From Psilocybe azurescens (Eukaryota; Basidiomycota; Agaricomycetes; Agaricales; Agrocybaceae): 64,000 bases of DNA. Made by a program: the position numbers and the translations under genes. The DNA lies in contig JAJIRX010000510.1 of assembly GCA_023853785.1 (NCBI GenBank), forward strand, positions 558,001 through 622,000, given 5' to 3'. Numbering within the stretch: the first letter of the stretch is position 1; each line of letters opens with the position of its first letter. The notes under the pieces were generated by a model. The model saw only the letters and a list, made by a program, of their open reading frames with translations. It was not told the origin of the DNA and made no database searches. Shown piece after piece: positions 1-13,572 of this stretch.

Positions 1-2023
1 TGGATCTATTTTCCAGATCCAATATGCCCAGCAAACAGATTGTATGTAATGCTCCACTTACTCGATGTCAAACTCGAATTTAAGACCGTAATCTAGCCAC
101 GACAGTAACAGGCATACAGAGCGTGGGCCTTGCACCAGATATTTCAGACTTGAACGCTTTCATGGCAGCTGCAGGATATGTTGATGCTTCTGTCCTCTTC
201 GGCCTGCCTGATCCTCCGTTCGTACAAGGGGGCTGGGCTACCGCCGAGGTTCTTGTAAGTACTCTTGACACTGCTCCTCCACTCACCTAATTGATGCAAC
301 CGGTATCGAGTTCCCTGCAAATCCGTTTTTGAATGGCTCCCTGTCTGTTAGCACAGCTGGCATACAAACTACTGCCAATTGCTCTAACTCTGTGGGAGCG
401 CCTACGCTCTCTGGCCTAGACAACGCTTTGACTGTGTCATCGACGTCTGTTGATGGCTGTAATGTGAATGTGACGTTCGACTCGACTGTACGTACCGGTG
501 GTATATCAGCTCCAGAAACCTTGTTTATTCCCTTCTATAGGTTGCCACCTCACAGTATGGAGTCCACAACGCTCCCTGTCCCGGAAATGCGTCGAACTTG
601 GACATTCAGTTCCAACCTGTAGTGTTCTGGTACGAGCTAATATGGTTGCCGAGAACTGGTCATCTGACAGTAAATAGGTTCTTCCATAATTCCAACAACC
701 AAAGGCAGGTCAAAAGCGTCTTCTGCACACCAAGAATCAAGGCAGTCGAAGTTACTGCCACAGCAAGCTTGAACGACGGCAACCTGGTCAATGTCGCCCA
801 GACTGGGGATTTGAAGATAGACAACAACGTTACTGGTTTTGGACTCAACCAACCCCCTGCCCCAGTTTTCAATGGGTAAGTAATACTCTTTGAGTTGCTG
901 GATCTGATCCGACTAACAAATATTGTAGCGTAATTTTTGACAATTCCACCAACCCATTTATTCAAGCACGCGTTCTAGCAACTAATTCTATCGTCTCTGG
1001 AGCTATTTTTAAAGCTGCACAACAGCAACCGAATGGTCTCGAATCGACATTCGCTCTAGATAATAGATTCTTAGATCTCACTTCTACCTTATATGTGGGT
1101 TTCCTGTGTCGAGAGAAATCCCCAATTGGTGCTAACTCGACCTCTCTTACAGACACGCCATCTTTCCATCGTTGCTAAGTCTGTTTACTACGTAAACCAA
1201 AACACAACATTGCCCGCTACCTTGGTTTCACTCGTTCCTCGGCTGGTAGTTGAGTAAGTGCACCAACTGTTTCCGATTGTCGTTAGACCAATGATATGCC
1301 AACAGCCCATTGCCCGCGCATGCCCTTGCTATCATACTGATACTAACGGGCATCATTGGCATGTTCCTGCACGTTCAAAATCGGCGCCAGCGAAAAACAC
1401 TGCTACTATCCACACCTCCCGGGAGTATAGCATCTATAGTGGCACTCACCTCGCGGTCTGGATTCGGAGAGCTCCTGTATCCGTATGACGACGAGCTGAC
1501 ATTGGAGAAGAAACTCGACGGGATCCGCTTCCGGCTGGATAGGCGGACAGGGGCGATTGTTGCAGATGATTATGAGACGGAGCGGGCGGGGATGGGGAGG
1601 GATGATGCCATGCTTTCACTACTGGGAAAGGGCCCAAATGACCCTATATCAGCAGCGTCGCATTCATCGTCACATCTCGCCTATCAGGCTGCGACGGGTA
1701 TTCTTCCTTGGGAAAATCATGGGAGCCGGCTGCTCCTGCTCCTGCTGCTGGCTCATCAAGAACGGACTATGTCCCCTAGATTTTACTGGAACTTCTTTCT
1801 CTTTTTTTCTTGCTTTGTGGATATCTGTACACTGTACATCATAGGCGGTAATTTATCGCCACATTTTTGTTTGTGTTTGCTACAGATCGTTTTCGGGACA
1901 TCAACATGTTATCATTGGACTGTAGTTACATTTAGTTTCACTCGTATTCACAATCGACTTCGTAAGCGTAGTAATTCAAATTCTTGTACTTGCATTTTAC
2001 GCTTTTGCATTATTCTCTGTTGA
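1..2023 (+). CDS. 3' part of a large multi-exon membrane protein (DUF3433-like), 5' end outside the window
   Basis: The frame enters from the left edge and is split by several short GT-AG introns (near 250-306, 489-540, 631-706, 876-927 and 1095-1151). The visible part begins as an Asn/Ser/Thr-rich, probably extracellular region with many N-x-S/T sequons. It then has one clear hydrophobic segment (about 1305-1365, Ala/Leu/Ile-rich) followed by a basic stop-transfer stretch. The cytosolic tail contains LEKKLDGIRFRLDRRTG (about 1503-1556). This layout is common in large basidiomycete plasma-membrane proteins of the DUF3433 type; that family assignment comes from motif memory and is moderate. 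The stop is uncertain. I used the TGA at 2021-2023, but the last ~250 bases look less protein-like and the true end may lie near 1780-1850. Function is unknown. Confidence 0.6.
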
Positions 2024-2401
2024 AGTACTTACACCGTCTACAACACCAAAGGTCGATGCATGGGGCTCAAGCGCAAAGCGGTGCACGGCACACACGGCAC
2101 GAACAAAGGACTCCGCCTCCCGGAAACGGCCGTACATATTACACTTGAATGAAATTCCTTTTCGGGAAGCTGTGGCACCTTCATTTCACTTTGGACCCTT
2201 GGCCCATCAAATGAACTTGTCATTGTCCGACGAAGTGGCCCATATACACATTGTCCCAAATTTTGGCTCTACGATTCGACGAGAGATAATGTGCCTCTAC
2301 TTGTATTTAATCCCTAATTTGTTCTTCTTGTCTTACCACCACATACTACCGTTCGACGAGACTCTCGATACTATTTACCACTTCAAACCGCTCCCTCTAA
2401 G

Positions 2402-4281
2402 ATGGATTTTAACTATTGCGACATTCACATCGATACTTTTAAGACGCTGCCCTTCGATATGCAGCGTCTGTATGCAGACGTCAGTTTATTTAATTGATAG
2501 CGATTCGGGTGCCACATTTACTGAGACGCGTTCACCTTTCCAGCAATACAACGTCCCAGAGGGCTGCACCACCGAAGATATCTGCAACAGAATTTTTCCA
2601 GGAGAGAGAGGAAACAACAAGTACATTCCACGCATTGCGGGGCACGTACTCTATTCTACGCCAGTGTCCGATGGGGGCAGACCTTTCAAGGATGTCATGG
2701 ATTGCGTAGATTGGCTACTGGAGACGAGGACCAGCGAATTGATTGAGCCGAAGGAGTGGATTTTTGAGCTCCCAGACAGTACCGACGCGTCTCTGGCACA
2801 AGATGAATCTGCCCCGACTGGAATCGTTGACGGGGACCGCTACGCGTTTACCACTTCCCAATCATTGCGGTCACCACTCAAGTTGCAACTGGATAAGACC
2901 ACACACAACGGACCAGAAGATATTTCCAAAGCATCGCAACCTACTCAAGACGAAGATAGCATTAACGATTCGACCCCATCATCAGACATCCGCAAGACGG
3001 TCGAGGATTTGTGCGACAGACTGGAGCGAGCCCACGCTCAGATCAAGAAGACTCGATTGCACTGCCGCGAAGCAGCGGCTGACCTGTACGAGCTTGAAAC
3101 CGTGATCAAGAAACAGGAAATTCTCTGTGAAGACATTTTCCACTCTATCTCCAAATTCGTGAAGGGACGTGTGACACGACGTATTAGGAGGGAAGCGCGA
3201 TTTGCAGCAAAGTATAACCGCCTCCCAGTGGAGGATGGGGATGACTACTATTTCAGCGATGTCAGCGATAGCACTGCAAGCTCTGACGACTCTGACCAAG
3301 GAGGAGATAGTAGTGGAAATGATGAAGATGACGATGGCGGAAATGGAGAGCCACAAAGGTTCGTATGTTGTATCATTCATGGCTTATGCTCTCTGACACT
3401 GTCATATGAAGTTACATTCCTAACGACATACCTGATCGCCCACAGACTCCATCCAGAAGGTTCGCCACACCGCCAACTGTTGAGCAGCGCCTACGAGAGT
3501 CCCAATGGTCTGTATCCAGGCCCTCCGAGTTCCCGCCACCTACGCGTACCTACGGGTTGAAGCGTACTCACGAGAACGACGTACCAGACCAAAGTGTGTC
3601 CAATGAAGTGGAAGAAGACCAACTTGGACAACCTTCTCCGACTAAAAACAACGGCTCGATGAGAAACTGGACGAAGAGAGCTCGAGCATCGGAAGCAAAA
3701 CTTCAACGAACATCAATAATCTAAAGTGGAAGGACTACCCCAGTGACAGCTCACACGATAGCTCAGGTAGCTACGATGGATATCCATCTTCCGATAAATC
3801 TACTGGGTCAGAAGATTATATCATGAACAGCGATGACGAAGTGGAGCTCCAAATGGATTGCGAGAATTTTCTGGACAATTCTGCCAAAGACAGCGACACA
3901 GGAAGTGATGGCTCAGGAGACGAAGATTTCGTCACATACGGGACGAATGAAGACGGTGACGGTACCAGTGAAGCATATGACAGCGACGACTCGAGAATTA
4001 GTTACTTCTCTGCTCGAAGTGATGAGAAAGGCCCTCCCCGAAAGCTAAGATCTCTTGCCAGGTCTAGAGAGACCTTGCACCAGGACGAGCACGGGAATCC
4101 CTTTACTTGGGAATGGATCGACCGCGATGAACATGAAGATACGCTCGATCAGAAAATGTGGCGTTTAGATTGGGAAATTACCCAAGAACAAGTGGATCAG
4201 CGAATTGGCGAGATGTTTGATTCCGATTTTGACAAGTACGAATACGACGACCAGGCGTTTCAGAATTTCGAGGAGAATTAA
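2402..4281 (+). CDS. hypothetical acidic protein with coiled-coil segment, frame interrupted
   Basis: I do not recognise this gene. The ATG at 2402 opens a short frame (MDFNYCDIHIDTFK...) that must shift by one base near 2485-2500 to join the long frame running to about 3357. The middle holds a Glu/Arg/Lys-rich helical stretch (about 2990-3130) that looks coiled-coil. It is followed by Asp/Ser/Glu runs. An intron (about 3358-3445, GT...CACAG) leads to a Pro/Ser-rich exon. A second one-base frame change is needed at the A-run 3644-3648 to reach the acidic C-terminal frame that ends at 4281. That tail is dense in Asp/Ser and ends in Glu/Asp/Phe/Tyr-rich sequence. The protein is probably intrinsically disordered, and the acidic bias suggests a nuclear or chromatin-type role, which is only inference. 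The frame breaks may be sequence errors. Confidence 0.45.
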
Positions 4282-6550
4282 ATTCAACGATACCAATTCT
4301 CTGTGATAACCTCGTTCCCTTCTCCTCATGTTACTTACCGTGGCTTTCTAATGGCTTTCTTCTGTACATGTTTTATTAATATTGCAGTATTGTACCACAT
4401 AATATTTTGCATCGTTGGGCGTTGCGTAGCGGAATCTCCCCAGTGACAAGCTCATTAAGAATATATTGGGGTCTGCAGCCTCAAACTCATTCATTTTTAT
4501 TTTTGCTTTTTTTAAACGGCTGAGAATTCAAATCATGATAATCCAAACATGTTCCTTTGGTTCAAGAACGCCACGGTGTCCATGTACCTCTTAAATAAAT
4601 TTGAGCATTATTACTCCGGGTCTGAATCTCACAGTGAGATATTTGAGCCATGAAATTACTCGTGTTGGGCTCGGTCCAGTTTAACTAAGTATCAGGAGGA
4701 AGTGTACTGGGCTGGGTTGTGACCTTGGCTGCGCGTGACCATGTCAATTGCAATTACCGCATATGGACCGGAGATGCCTACATCCAGTATGGCGTCAATC
4801 AATAACCCCTAAAATATGATACTTATCAATATTGCTTTGTAGATATACCGACATGGTCTATCAATACCTAAAATACCTAACGTGAAATTTGGTCGGGTAT
4901 ATATCACCCAACTACAAATGCTCATTTGTATTTATGCATGAAGTATGGACAAAAAATTGCGATATGTACCTGTTTTGAGTATCGACAGAGTTTAATACAG
5001 ACTGTCATATTATCCTCTGCATCCTCTGAGCATTACAGTATTATATATATGCTTATGATATCGAAAGTATGCAATTAGCTACCAAGTCGGATTGAACTTC
5101 TAATTCAAATCGATGGTTATCGTCGAGGATGGCATTCGCATTGGTAGTCATACTAATACTTTAATACTTTAAATTATTATGCTTTGGGCTAACTATTTCC
5201 ACATTGTTGGAGCTCTTCTCTTTATTTCCCTTATTGAGTTATACCATGGAAGTACAGTATTGTATGAGCCTTCATGGCTAAATTCGCTCACCAAAGGATC
5301 ACACCCATCCACTGTGTAGAAAAACTATGCCACTACTCTAAGAATAGATGTTTCGCGCCTTTTCCAACCAGATAGTGGTCGAGTTACAGATATTGGTTAA
5401 TACGTTGAAAGTACTAGAAGATCATTATAAGTTAAGTATAAGCAAAAGAAGAGTAGATTTCTTCGCGATAGCATTTACGGACTCAATGTATTTTACTCTT
5501 TTGGTATTTACTACTTACTCGAGATGTATGTCCAACCGGAATTGTTAGGCAATCTCCTGAATGCCTTCTCCAAGGATTTATATTCCGCAGCCATCATTTG
5601 CACACTTAGAAGTCGGATGCATATAAATAGAAACGTACTGCCAACCGCAATATACCGTTGCCGATGCGTTTCGGAGCGGTGAGTCGGTAAGAATTTAGAA
5701 ACCTTCCGGATATCCATTTCTTTTCTAGCTTTGTTTTTGAAGGTTTTTTTCAGCCTCCAACTTGATTCTCTCCCCCTCTCAACACATTCCTCATCCTTAA
5801 CTTCTCAGCGCTCAGAATATAACAGGAAACCTATTGAACTTTAGCGACCTCGGACATTCGGAGAACAGCGCTTTCACGGACTCCGCAACTCAATCTGTGT
5901 ATTACTACTAGATCTAAGGAGTTCGAAACATGAAGGGTTTCTCGCGGGGCTCGGTAGGTCATTCCGTTCATCCATCGTGCTTAATTCACCGCTGCTCTGA
6001 ATTTTATGAACACAAAAACGGCTTGACAGTAGACAGGTATAAGTACGACCTTCGATGGATGTCTTGTGATTTATCGTCATATCCTGGACTGCTGCTCTGG
6101 CTGTGCTCCTGCTCTGGCTGTGCCCCTGTTCTGGTACCCAACAGTACCTATCCGTGATGGATTTAGCCTTGTGTTCGTCCTGCGGGCCCGTACAAAGTAT
6201 TGATGCTCCACTATCAGGACAAAAACATATGTGTTCATGGCTTCGAAATGATCACCTTCAACCCGTCTTTGCGGTTTTGGACGTCTCCGTACGCGGATAG
6301 GCACGAAAAAATTAATCACGTTGCCACTTGGCTGTGATGTGCGGCAAATTGACATCTTCACTAGTGTCATTTTTGCGATTTTGTCTGCCCTTGGTTCTCA
6401 GGGTTGTCTGTCGGCCCCCATCATCTTAAATTCGGGTAATGAGGATTATCCGCGCCATGAAAACCACCCTGCCGATGGCAGAAGTGACGAACGCCGAGCT
6501 CTACTTTATCTTTCTGGGGATTCCTTGATTCATTTGTCAGCCCTGCCAGC
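4282..6550. other. AT-rich intergenic region
   Basis: About 2.3 kb with no supported gene. Short ORFs are present on both strands but lack codon character, splice structure or recognisable motifs. The stretch 6090-6140 contains a short imperfect direct repeat built on CTGCTCTGGCTGTG. The right part is the upstream region of hydrophobin 1. Confidence 0.6.
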
Positions 6551-6553
6551 GCG

Positions 6554-6560
6554 TATATAA
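6554..6560 (+). promoter_or_regulatory. putative TATA box of hydrophobin 1
   Basis: TATATAA lies about 60 bases upstream of the hydrophobin ATG at 6620. The spacing fits a fungal core promoter with a short 5' leader. The assignment rests on motif and position only. Confidence 0.5.
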
Positions 6561-6619
6561 CGAGGACAGTTCGAGAAAATAGCGACAGGAACTCAACTCC
6601 CTACCAATCGACCATAGCC

Positions 6620-7216
6620 ATGTTTTCTCGAATCTCAGTCTTCTTTGTTCTAGCCATTTTGGCTATGCTTGCGGCTGCCACTTCGACGATAGTTACCACT
6701 TCTGTTAGTACGATCTATATTTACCTCAACATTTACAGAAGCTAACGAAATATTGCGGTACTAGCCTGGCGCTCCAACCGGTATTCCTGCTAACCAATGC
6801 AATGGGTCGAATCTTCAATGCTGCAACTCTCTTGGGAGGGTGTGCCCTATTACTATGCATTCTTGTATCCCATTTCTCACTAGATATTGCAGTCCGACGG
6901 CAGCGTTGTTGGCACCCTTCTTGGTCTTCTCGGCGTGGTGATTCAAGGCGTTGAAGTTCTTGTGTACGTGCTTTTATACAAAAATGAATCTTGTCAATAC
7001 AGTAACTGATGACGCGCCGTCATAGGGGTATTACCTGCTCGCCAATTGACGTCCTCGGTATTGGGCAAAACGAATGCCATTCGCAACCAGTTTGCTGCGA
7101 GAACAATAACTTCGTATGTGACTTTGCCCTGCTCATGAACATTTTTAGAGCTCACAGGTTTTTTACAGTCGGGTATTATTGCCATCGGCTGCGTCCCTAT
7201 CAATATCAATCTTTAA
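6620..7216 (+). CDS. class I hydrophobin
   Basis: This is a small secreted amphipathic surface protein. It opens with a hydrophobic signal peptide (MFSRISVFFVLAILAM, then an Ala-rich cleavage region). The next exons carry NQCNGSNLQCC, a Gly/Leu/Val-rich loop, GITCSPIDVLGIG, NECHSQPVCC and a final exon ending GCVPININL. The eight cysteines follow the class I order C-CC-C-C-CC-C. The introns (about 6704-6761, 6830-6890, 6965-7026, 7111-7168) sit at the positions usual for Agaricomycete hydrophobin genes. Hydrophobins self-assemble into rodlet films on aerial hyphae, spores and fruit bodies. A second hydrophobin lies 4 kb downstream in the same orientation with beta-tubulin between them. The final exon is read through to TAA at 7214-7216. 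The exon structure was worked out by eye, so individual splice sites may be off by a few bases. Confidence 0.88.
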
Positions 7217-7962
7217 ATGGCATGTTCAATACAACGGAGGTTAGGTTAGGTAGAAGAGATTCGGACGGAAGAGGGTCAGATTTTTACGTCGAAGCTTTCC
7301 TGTGTCAATTTTGTCGTTTGTCCATGGTCATGGATGCCTTATGTTCGGGCACCTCGACGCTTTCTCGCTAAACTACGGAATACATGAATTGAAGCATATC
7401 TTTGTAAACGTCTCGATCTCCTCTGACTGGTTTACCACTTGTGGTGAATATGTATAATAAAAATACAAAATGATATCTTGGGATCAAACCAAGATCGAAT
7501 GGAAATGGGAACAGGTTCAATTAACTACAGTGAAATAGTTGACAATTTTTAAGCGAGTTTCATTTAGGTCACATTACAATGCGATTCAATGGAACGTTTG
7601 TAACATTGAACTGAGAAAGTTATGAGGAATCGTGTGAGAAATGGGCTAGCCCCTGACCCCAAAGATACGCACGCGCCACCCGGGATGTGAATCTGAGTTT
7701 GAAAATTTCGGTTGACCCTTTGCCCGAACATCTGCACATTTTCTTGTCTTCGTGTACAGTCCACCTCCTTGAACGACAATACCCTTTTTGTTTCTTTATC
7801 CCCTAATTCTTAATGTGAGTTATATGTTTACTGGTCGTCAACAGTCGACATCTGGCTTTTGCAAAGGCGCGTTCTGCTGTATGGCTCAGGAGCCACCTTT
7901 GTTGTCGCGTTGTTTTGTCGTACCACTTTCGCGCTTGTCATAGCTAACTTCATCCTTTCAGC
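7217..7962. other. intergenic / beta-tubulin upstream region
   Basis: No supported gene. This holds the 3' flank of hydrophobin 1 and the upstream region of beta-tubulin. The pyrimidine-rich stretch just before the tubulin ATG (about 7850-7960) is typical of highly expressed fungal genes. Confidence 0.5.
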
Positions 7963-9891
<1,929 letters not shown>

Positions 9892-11120
9892 ATGCTCATT
9901 GTTGTCTCGCTCTTTCTTACGAATTTTCACATGCTTTCATTCGGTGCACCATCGTCGTAATCACTGATTGGCGACATTCATACCACTTTGCCCATAACCC
10001 TTACATCTGTCAGCACGCACGTCTTTGATGAATTTTCAGTTTTTGCCTCTCTTTTTGTGGATTTCTTCAACAAAATGAAATGACTTTTAATGTCTTGATC
10101 TGTGTGAACTTTGTGCCTGTTGACTTAAGTATGTTCCGTGGCAGACATGGGAAGCCGATCCGTTCGTGTATGTATTGCAAGGTAAGCCGCTAATTAAACC
10201 TTTTCCGATGGCGTCAGTTTTTGATTGTGTTTCTATACTCCGTAGATTCCGATTGCTGTGTTCGTTCCATCTGTCAGCAAGCGCTTTGTCCATAAAAGCG
10301 TGAATCGGCGAGCTCGGTGAAATGGTGAAGATAACTCCTACAGTGAAGCGGTCGAAGTCGAAGACTCGGAAGTTCGTGTTCAATGTGGCTAGTCGGGTTC
10401 TGGCGACAGCACCTCCTGCATGGTTCTTGCCTTCGCAAGGTGATCCAGGCCCACAATTTGGCAGTCTGGGGTTGTCCATCTCTATGCCGCCTATTTTGTG
10501 GAGTGGGAGTCCGTAAATGATTTGAGCGCCTTTAATACGGAAACTGTTCATCTAATAGCCTTTCAGATGTGTTCATCAGTGTTGGCATCCCGTCACTGAA
10601 CATGCTGATTTATTTTGATATAGGTATGCAGTGCCCTCACTGTCTCCCTTGTCATGTTCCTCTATTCGGGACCGATGGAGAGTCGCATGCTCATTATAGA
10701 GGTATAGGTCTTGACCGCGAGCTCCTTTACATTTACAGTGTGTCAAAAGTCTTCATTTCAATTGATGGGGTTTTTCCGTATTGAAGAGCACGCAATTTTC
10801 ACAAGAGCTGCAGAATAACGAGATTCGAATACTTCTTTCGATCCTGGATCAGGAGTTGCAGATGGTCCGCCTGACTTCGTAATTGAGGGAAATATCAATA
10901 ACGCCGCTTGGATTCTTGACTCTTGCGCTCCGTACGGGGTACAGATGGTCGGCAATCTGCTGGCTGTCGATGTCAAAGGTGCATCTCGCGAGACAGGCAG
11001 GAATTTTTCTGATCATGTATCCTTTTTGTGTTTACTTACCACCTTACTACTCCGAGATCTGCCAGTGAAAGTGGATTCATAATACTGGAATGTACAAAGC
11101 TCGAAAAACAACTGGATTTC
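9892..11120. other. intergenic region with unassigned open stretches
   Basis: No gene could be assigned with confidence. A minus-strand 154-codon frame (10551-10087) and a plus-strand frame around 10830-11070 are open and look moderately protein-like, but they conflict with each other. Neither has a recognisable domain or a convincing splice structure. The left 200 bases are the tubulin 3' region. A decayed gene is possible. Confidence 0.4.
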
Positions 11121-11121
11121 G

Positions 11122-11129
11122 TATAAAAG
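11122..11129 (+). promoter_or_regulatory. putative TATA box of hydrophobin 2
   Basis: TATAAAAG lies about 83-90 bases upstream of the ATG at 11212. It is a near-consensus TATA element at the usual fungal spacing. Confidence 0.55.
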
Positions 11130-11211
11130 GGTGGCGAGGAAAGGCGGGGTTGTTCTTCAGTTGAACAAGTTCGACTACTTTTTCCGTCTTTCCTTCATCT
11201 GCTAGCGACAC

Positions 11212-12328
11212 ATGTTCTCTCGTCTTTCTGCGTCTGTGCTGTATGTTTTCTTGACTTCAGCTATCCTTGCGGCCGCAAAGCCACGTCCTGGAGGGTACCC
11301 TCCGCCCCCACCGACTACGACTACCTACACGGTGTACTACACCTCCACCGCGACGGCGACGGTGACCCAGCCCGCCAGCACGGTTACATACACGCAGACC
11401 CAGACGGTCACGTCGACTGTGCCAGGCCCGCCCGTCACTTATACGACCACCGTTACGGACCATGAGACCACCACCTACACCGCGACGGTGACCCAGACGG
11501 TGACCCAGACGCAGCCGGCTGTTACGGTTACGTCCACGGATGTTAGCACAGTCACCTATACTGCGACCAACACAGTGACCAGCACGGTTGCGACGACGGT
11601 CACCGTTCCGTATACGCAGACTGTAACAGTGGGTGTTACCCAGACGTATACTGTGGATGTGCCTGTTACCACTACGTATACTGACGAGATCACCACTACT
11701 GTCCCGTACGGCACGACTACTGTTACTGTTACTGGCGTAAGTATTCTTTTGCGACGAGCCATCTTTTCTTTCTGGATTGCTTATTTATATCTTGTCTTTT
11801 CTTTCTTTTGGTTAGCCTGGCTCGACTACCACCGCCGGCTCTAGTGGACCCTCTAACCAATGCAACACCGGAGCCCTCCAATGCTGTGAGTCTTCGAATT
11901 ACTACAACACTCGGGCTGAACACCTTGCTCACATGTCAACTGCTTTCCTTGTTCCTTAGGTGCCTCTACGCACAAAGCGACCGACAGCGCTGTTAGCGGC
12001 CTCCTAGGCCTTCTTGGTATCGTCGTCGGTTCAGTCACCGGTCTTGTGTAAGAGTTTACCTTTGTCCCCGCATTTGCAACGTCGTTGAAATAAGTGGCTG
12101 ACGATTTTGCTTTTCTTTCTGTGTAGTGGCCTTACGTGCTCGCCGCTCAGCGTCGTCGGTGTTGGCGGCAACTCTTGCACTGCTCAGCCTGTTTGCTGCA
12201 CCAACAACACTTTCGTATGTTACTTTTCATTTTGAACCGCTCTCAGTTTTTTTCTTATTCTGAAAATCTTTCCTTTGCAGAACGGACTTATCTCCCTCGG
12301 ATGCACTCCTATCAACCTCAACCTTTGA
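11212..12328 (+). CDS. class I hydrophobin with long Thr/Val-rich N-terminal extension
   Basis: After a signal peptide ([18 protein letters not shown], Ala-rich cleavage site) and a short Pro-rich segment (GGYPPPPP), the first exon encodes about 145 residues. These are almost entirely Thr, Val, Tyr, Ser and Gln, in alternating units such as [14 protein letters not shown]. The later exons give a standard hydrophobin core: [11 protein letters not shown], a Gly/Leu/Val loop, [24 protein letters not shown] and GCTPINLNL. This is eight cysteines in class I spacing. The introns are 11737-11815, 11886-11959, 12049-12126 and 12215-12280, all GT-AG. Hydrophobin spacers between signal and first Cys are normally a few tens of residues, so this one is exceptional. 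It is likely heavily O-mannosylated or beta-strand forming (inference). Core and splice phase match hydrophobin 1, which suggests a tandem paralogue. Confidence 0.9.
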
Positions 12329-12589
12329 GGGGGTTACTCAATTTCAAGGGCATGGGCTTCTTTCTTTCTTCTGTAGGGTTAGTCGGTTGTGGGTCATAAC
12401 ACCGAATATGTCTGTCTGTTTGTGATTGATGGTTAAAGAGAACAAGTCGTAAAAATACATGAGTTCTGTTCAATAGCGTGTGCTAAATACAAGTGAATAT
12501 GAAAAATTGATATCTTTGGGCACGGATCGTGCCGACAGGTGGAATGCTTACTTCTTTGAGTTCCTGACATGAGAATCTGAGAGGGGTAT

Positions 12590-13021
12590 TTGGGGAATAC
12601 CGCAGAGATGTGCTTTAATTATAGTGTAGTGTCGGGACTCGGACAAGACTTTGGTCTATTTTTGGGACTGAGTGAAAATGCAGAAGAGACTTCGGAGTCA
12701 GGCCAAAGAGGAAGGACTAGTGAACTTGCATCTTCTGAAATCGATGATGAAAGTACATCAAATTTTCGTCCATTCCTCACTATCGGAATTATTGTAGAGG
12801 AATTGGGGCATTATGTATGTGCACCTAACTTCTACGAGCTACACGAGACGCCGATAAGATCCCGCCGGGTTCTACACATGGCCGCAAAGCTTACGTTGAA
12901 GTACGGATCACTACAGCGGTGCCCCCTCGTCGTTGAATGGAAGTGCTACTCAATGCAGGCAGGCAGTGACGGTTCCGGAGGTCACTTGACTATTGCACTT
13001 TCATTTCCGCAGAGGCCTTGA
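12590..13021 (+). CDS. uncharacterised 143-codon ORF
   Basis: An open frame runs from near 12590 (first ATG at 12608) to TGA at 13021. It has no recognised domain, signal peptide or membrane segment. The first half is Glu/Ser-rich and the second half mixed, with scattered Cys. It lies between hydrophobin 2 and the small Cys-rich gene on the same strand. Codon character is weak, and it could be a chance ORF or part of a spliced gene whose other exons I cannot see. Confidence 0.2.
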   Translation: MGNTAEMCFNYSVVSGLGQDFGLFLGLSENAEETSESGQRGRTSELASSEIDDESTSNFRPFLTIGIIVEELGHYVCAPNFYELHETPIRSRRVLHMAAKLTLKYGSLQRCPLVVEWKCYSMQAGSDGSGGHLTIALSFPQRP

Positions 13022-13075
13022 GAACAAGTTGGCTGATGTCGTCATAGGCCCCATCGTCATTGCATTGAAGAGCAG

Positions 13076-13082
13076 TATAAAG
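13076..13082 (+). promoter_or_regulatory. putative TATA box of the small Cys-rich peptide gene
   Basis: TATAAAG is 48-54 bases upstream of the proposed ATG at 13130, the spacing seen for the two hydrophobin genes in this window. Confidence 0.4.
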
Positions 13083-13129
13083 AGAAGATATCTGGGTCCG
13101 TGGCCTCTATAGCTTCTTGATTCCCAACA

Positions 13130-13572
13130 ATGGGGTACGTCAATGCTTGGTACCGAAGTGGCGATGGCTGACGACTTGGCATGGGTTATTGTAGTTGTAT
13201 ATTTTCCTGTATAGGAAGTGAGTTTCAAAGATGTTCGCGATGGTTGTGGATGGATTTCTGATCTTGGCTTGCTCCACCTCTAGGTATTTTTGCGTGTATT
13301 GGTGATGCGATAATGGGCCTTGTTGCGATGATTGCAGGGTGTCTCGAGTGTATCGTTGGCTGTGAGTTCCGGCAATCTAGTAAACGTTACATCCTGCTCA
13401 CCGCATTATAGCTATCGCAGGGTTCATAGCGACGGTTGTAGATTGCCTCACTTGTGGGTGTTGTCGGTGGGTACTCTCGAAGGAATACAGGAAGGACGTG
13501 AAGCTCATTATTGCTATAGGGCTCGTTGAACAGGGCTCCAGGACAGAACAGTTGTCCTGGAGCCGTCCTTGA
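13130..13572 (+). CDS. small Cys-rich hydrophobic peptide, four exons (about 88 aa)
   Basis: This gene is too fragmented to appear as one open frame. The proposed exons are 13130-13134, 13195-13217, 13284-13362 and 13412-13572. All introns are GT-AG and 49-66 bases long, and all exons join in phase. The product starts MGCIFSCIGSIFACIGDAIM. It continues with a second hydrophobic stretch (about residues 21-46), then DCLTCGCCR and a basic tail. Small proteins with an MGC start, regularly spaced Cys and Ile/Ala/Gly-rich helices, ending in a Cys cluster and a basic tail, recur as lineage-specific genes in Agaricomycetes (from general familiarity, not a search). N-terminal Gly2-Cys3 would suit acylation and membrane anchoring, but this is inference. 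Function is unknown. The last exon may contain a further intron after the Cys cluster. Confidence 0.55.

Noticed and set aside
6090..6140. CTGCTCTGGCTGTG direct repeat
   Set aside because: Too short and imperfect to be a mobile element or CRISPR repeat; ordinary slippage is enough.
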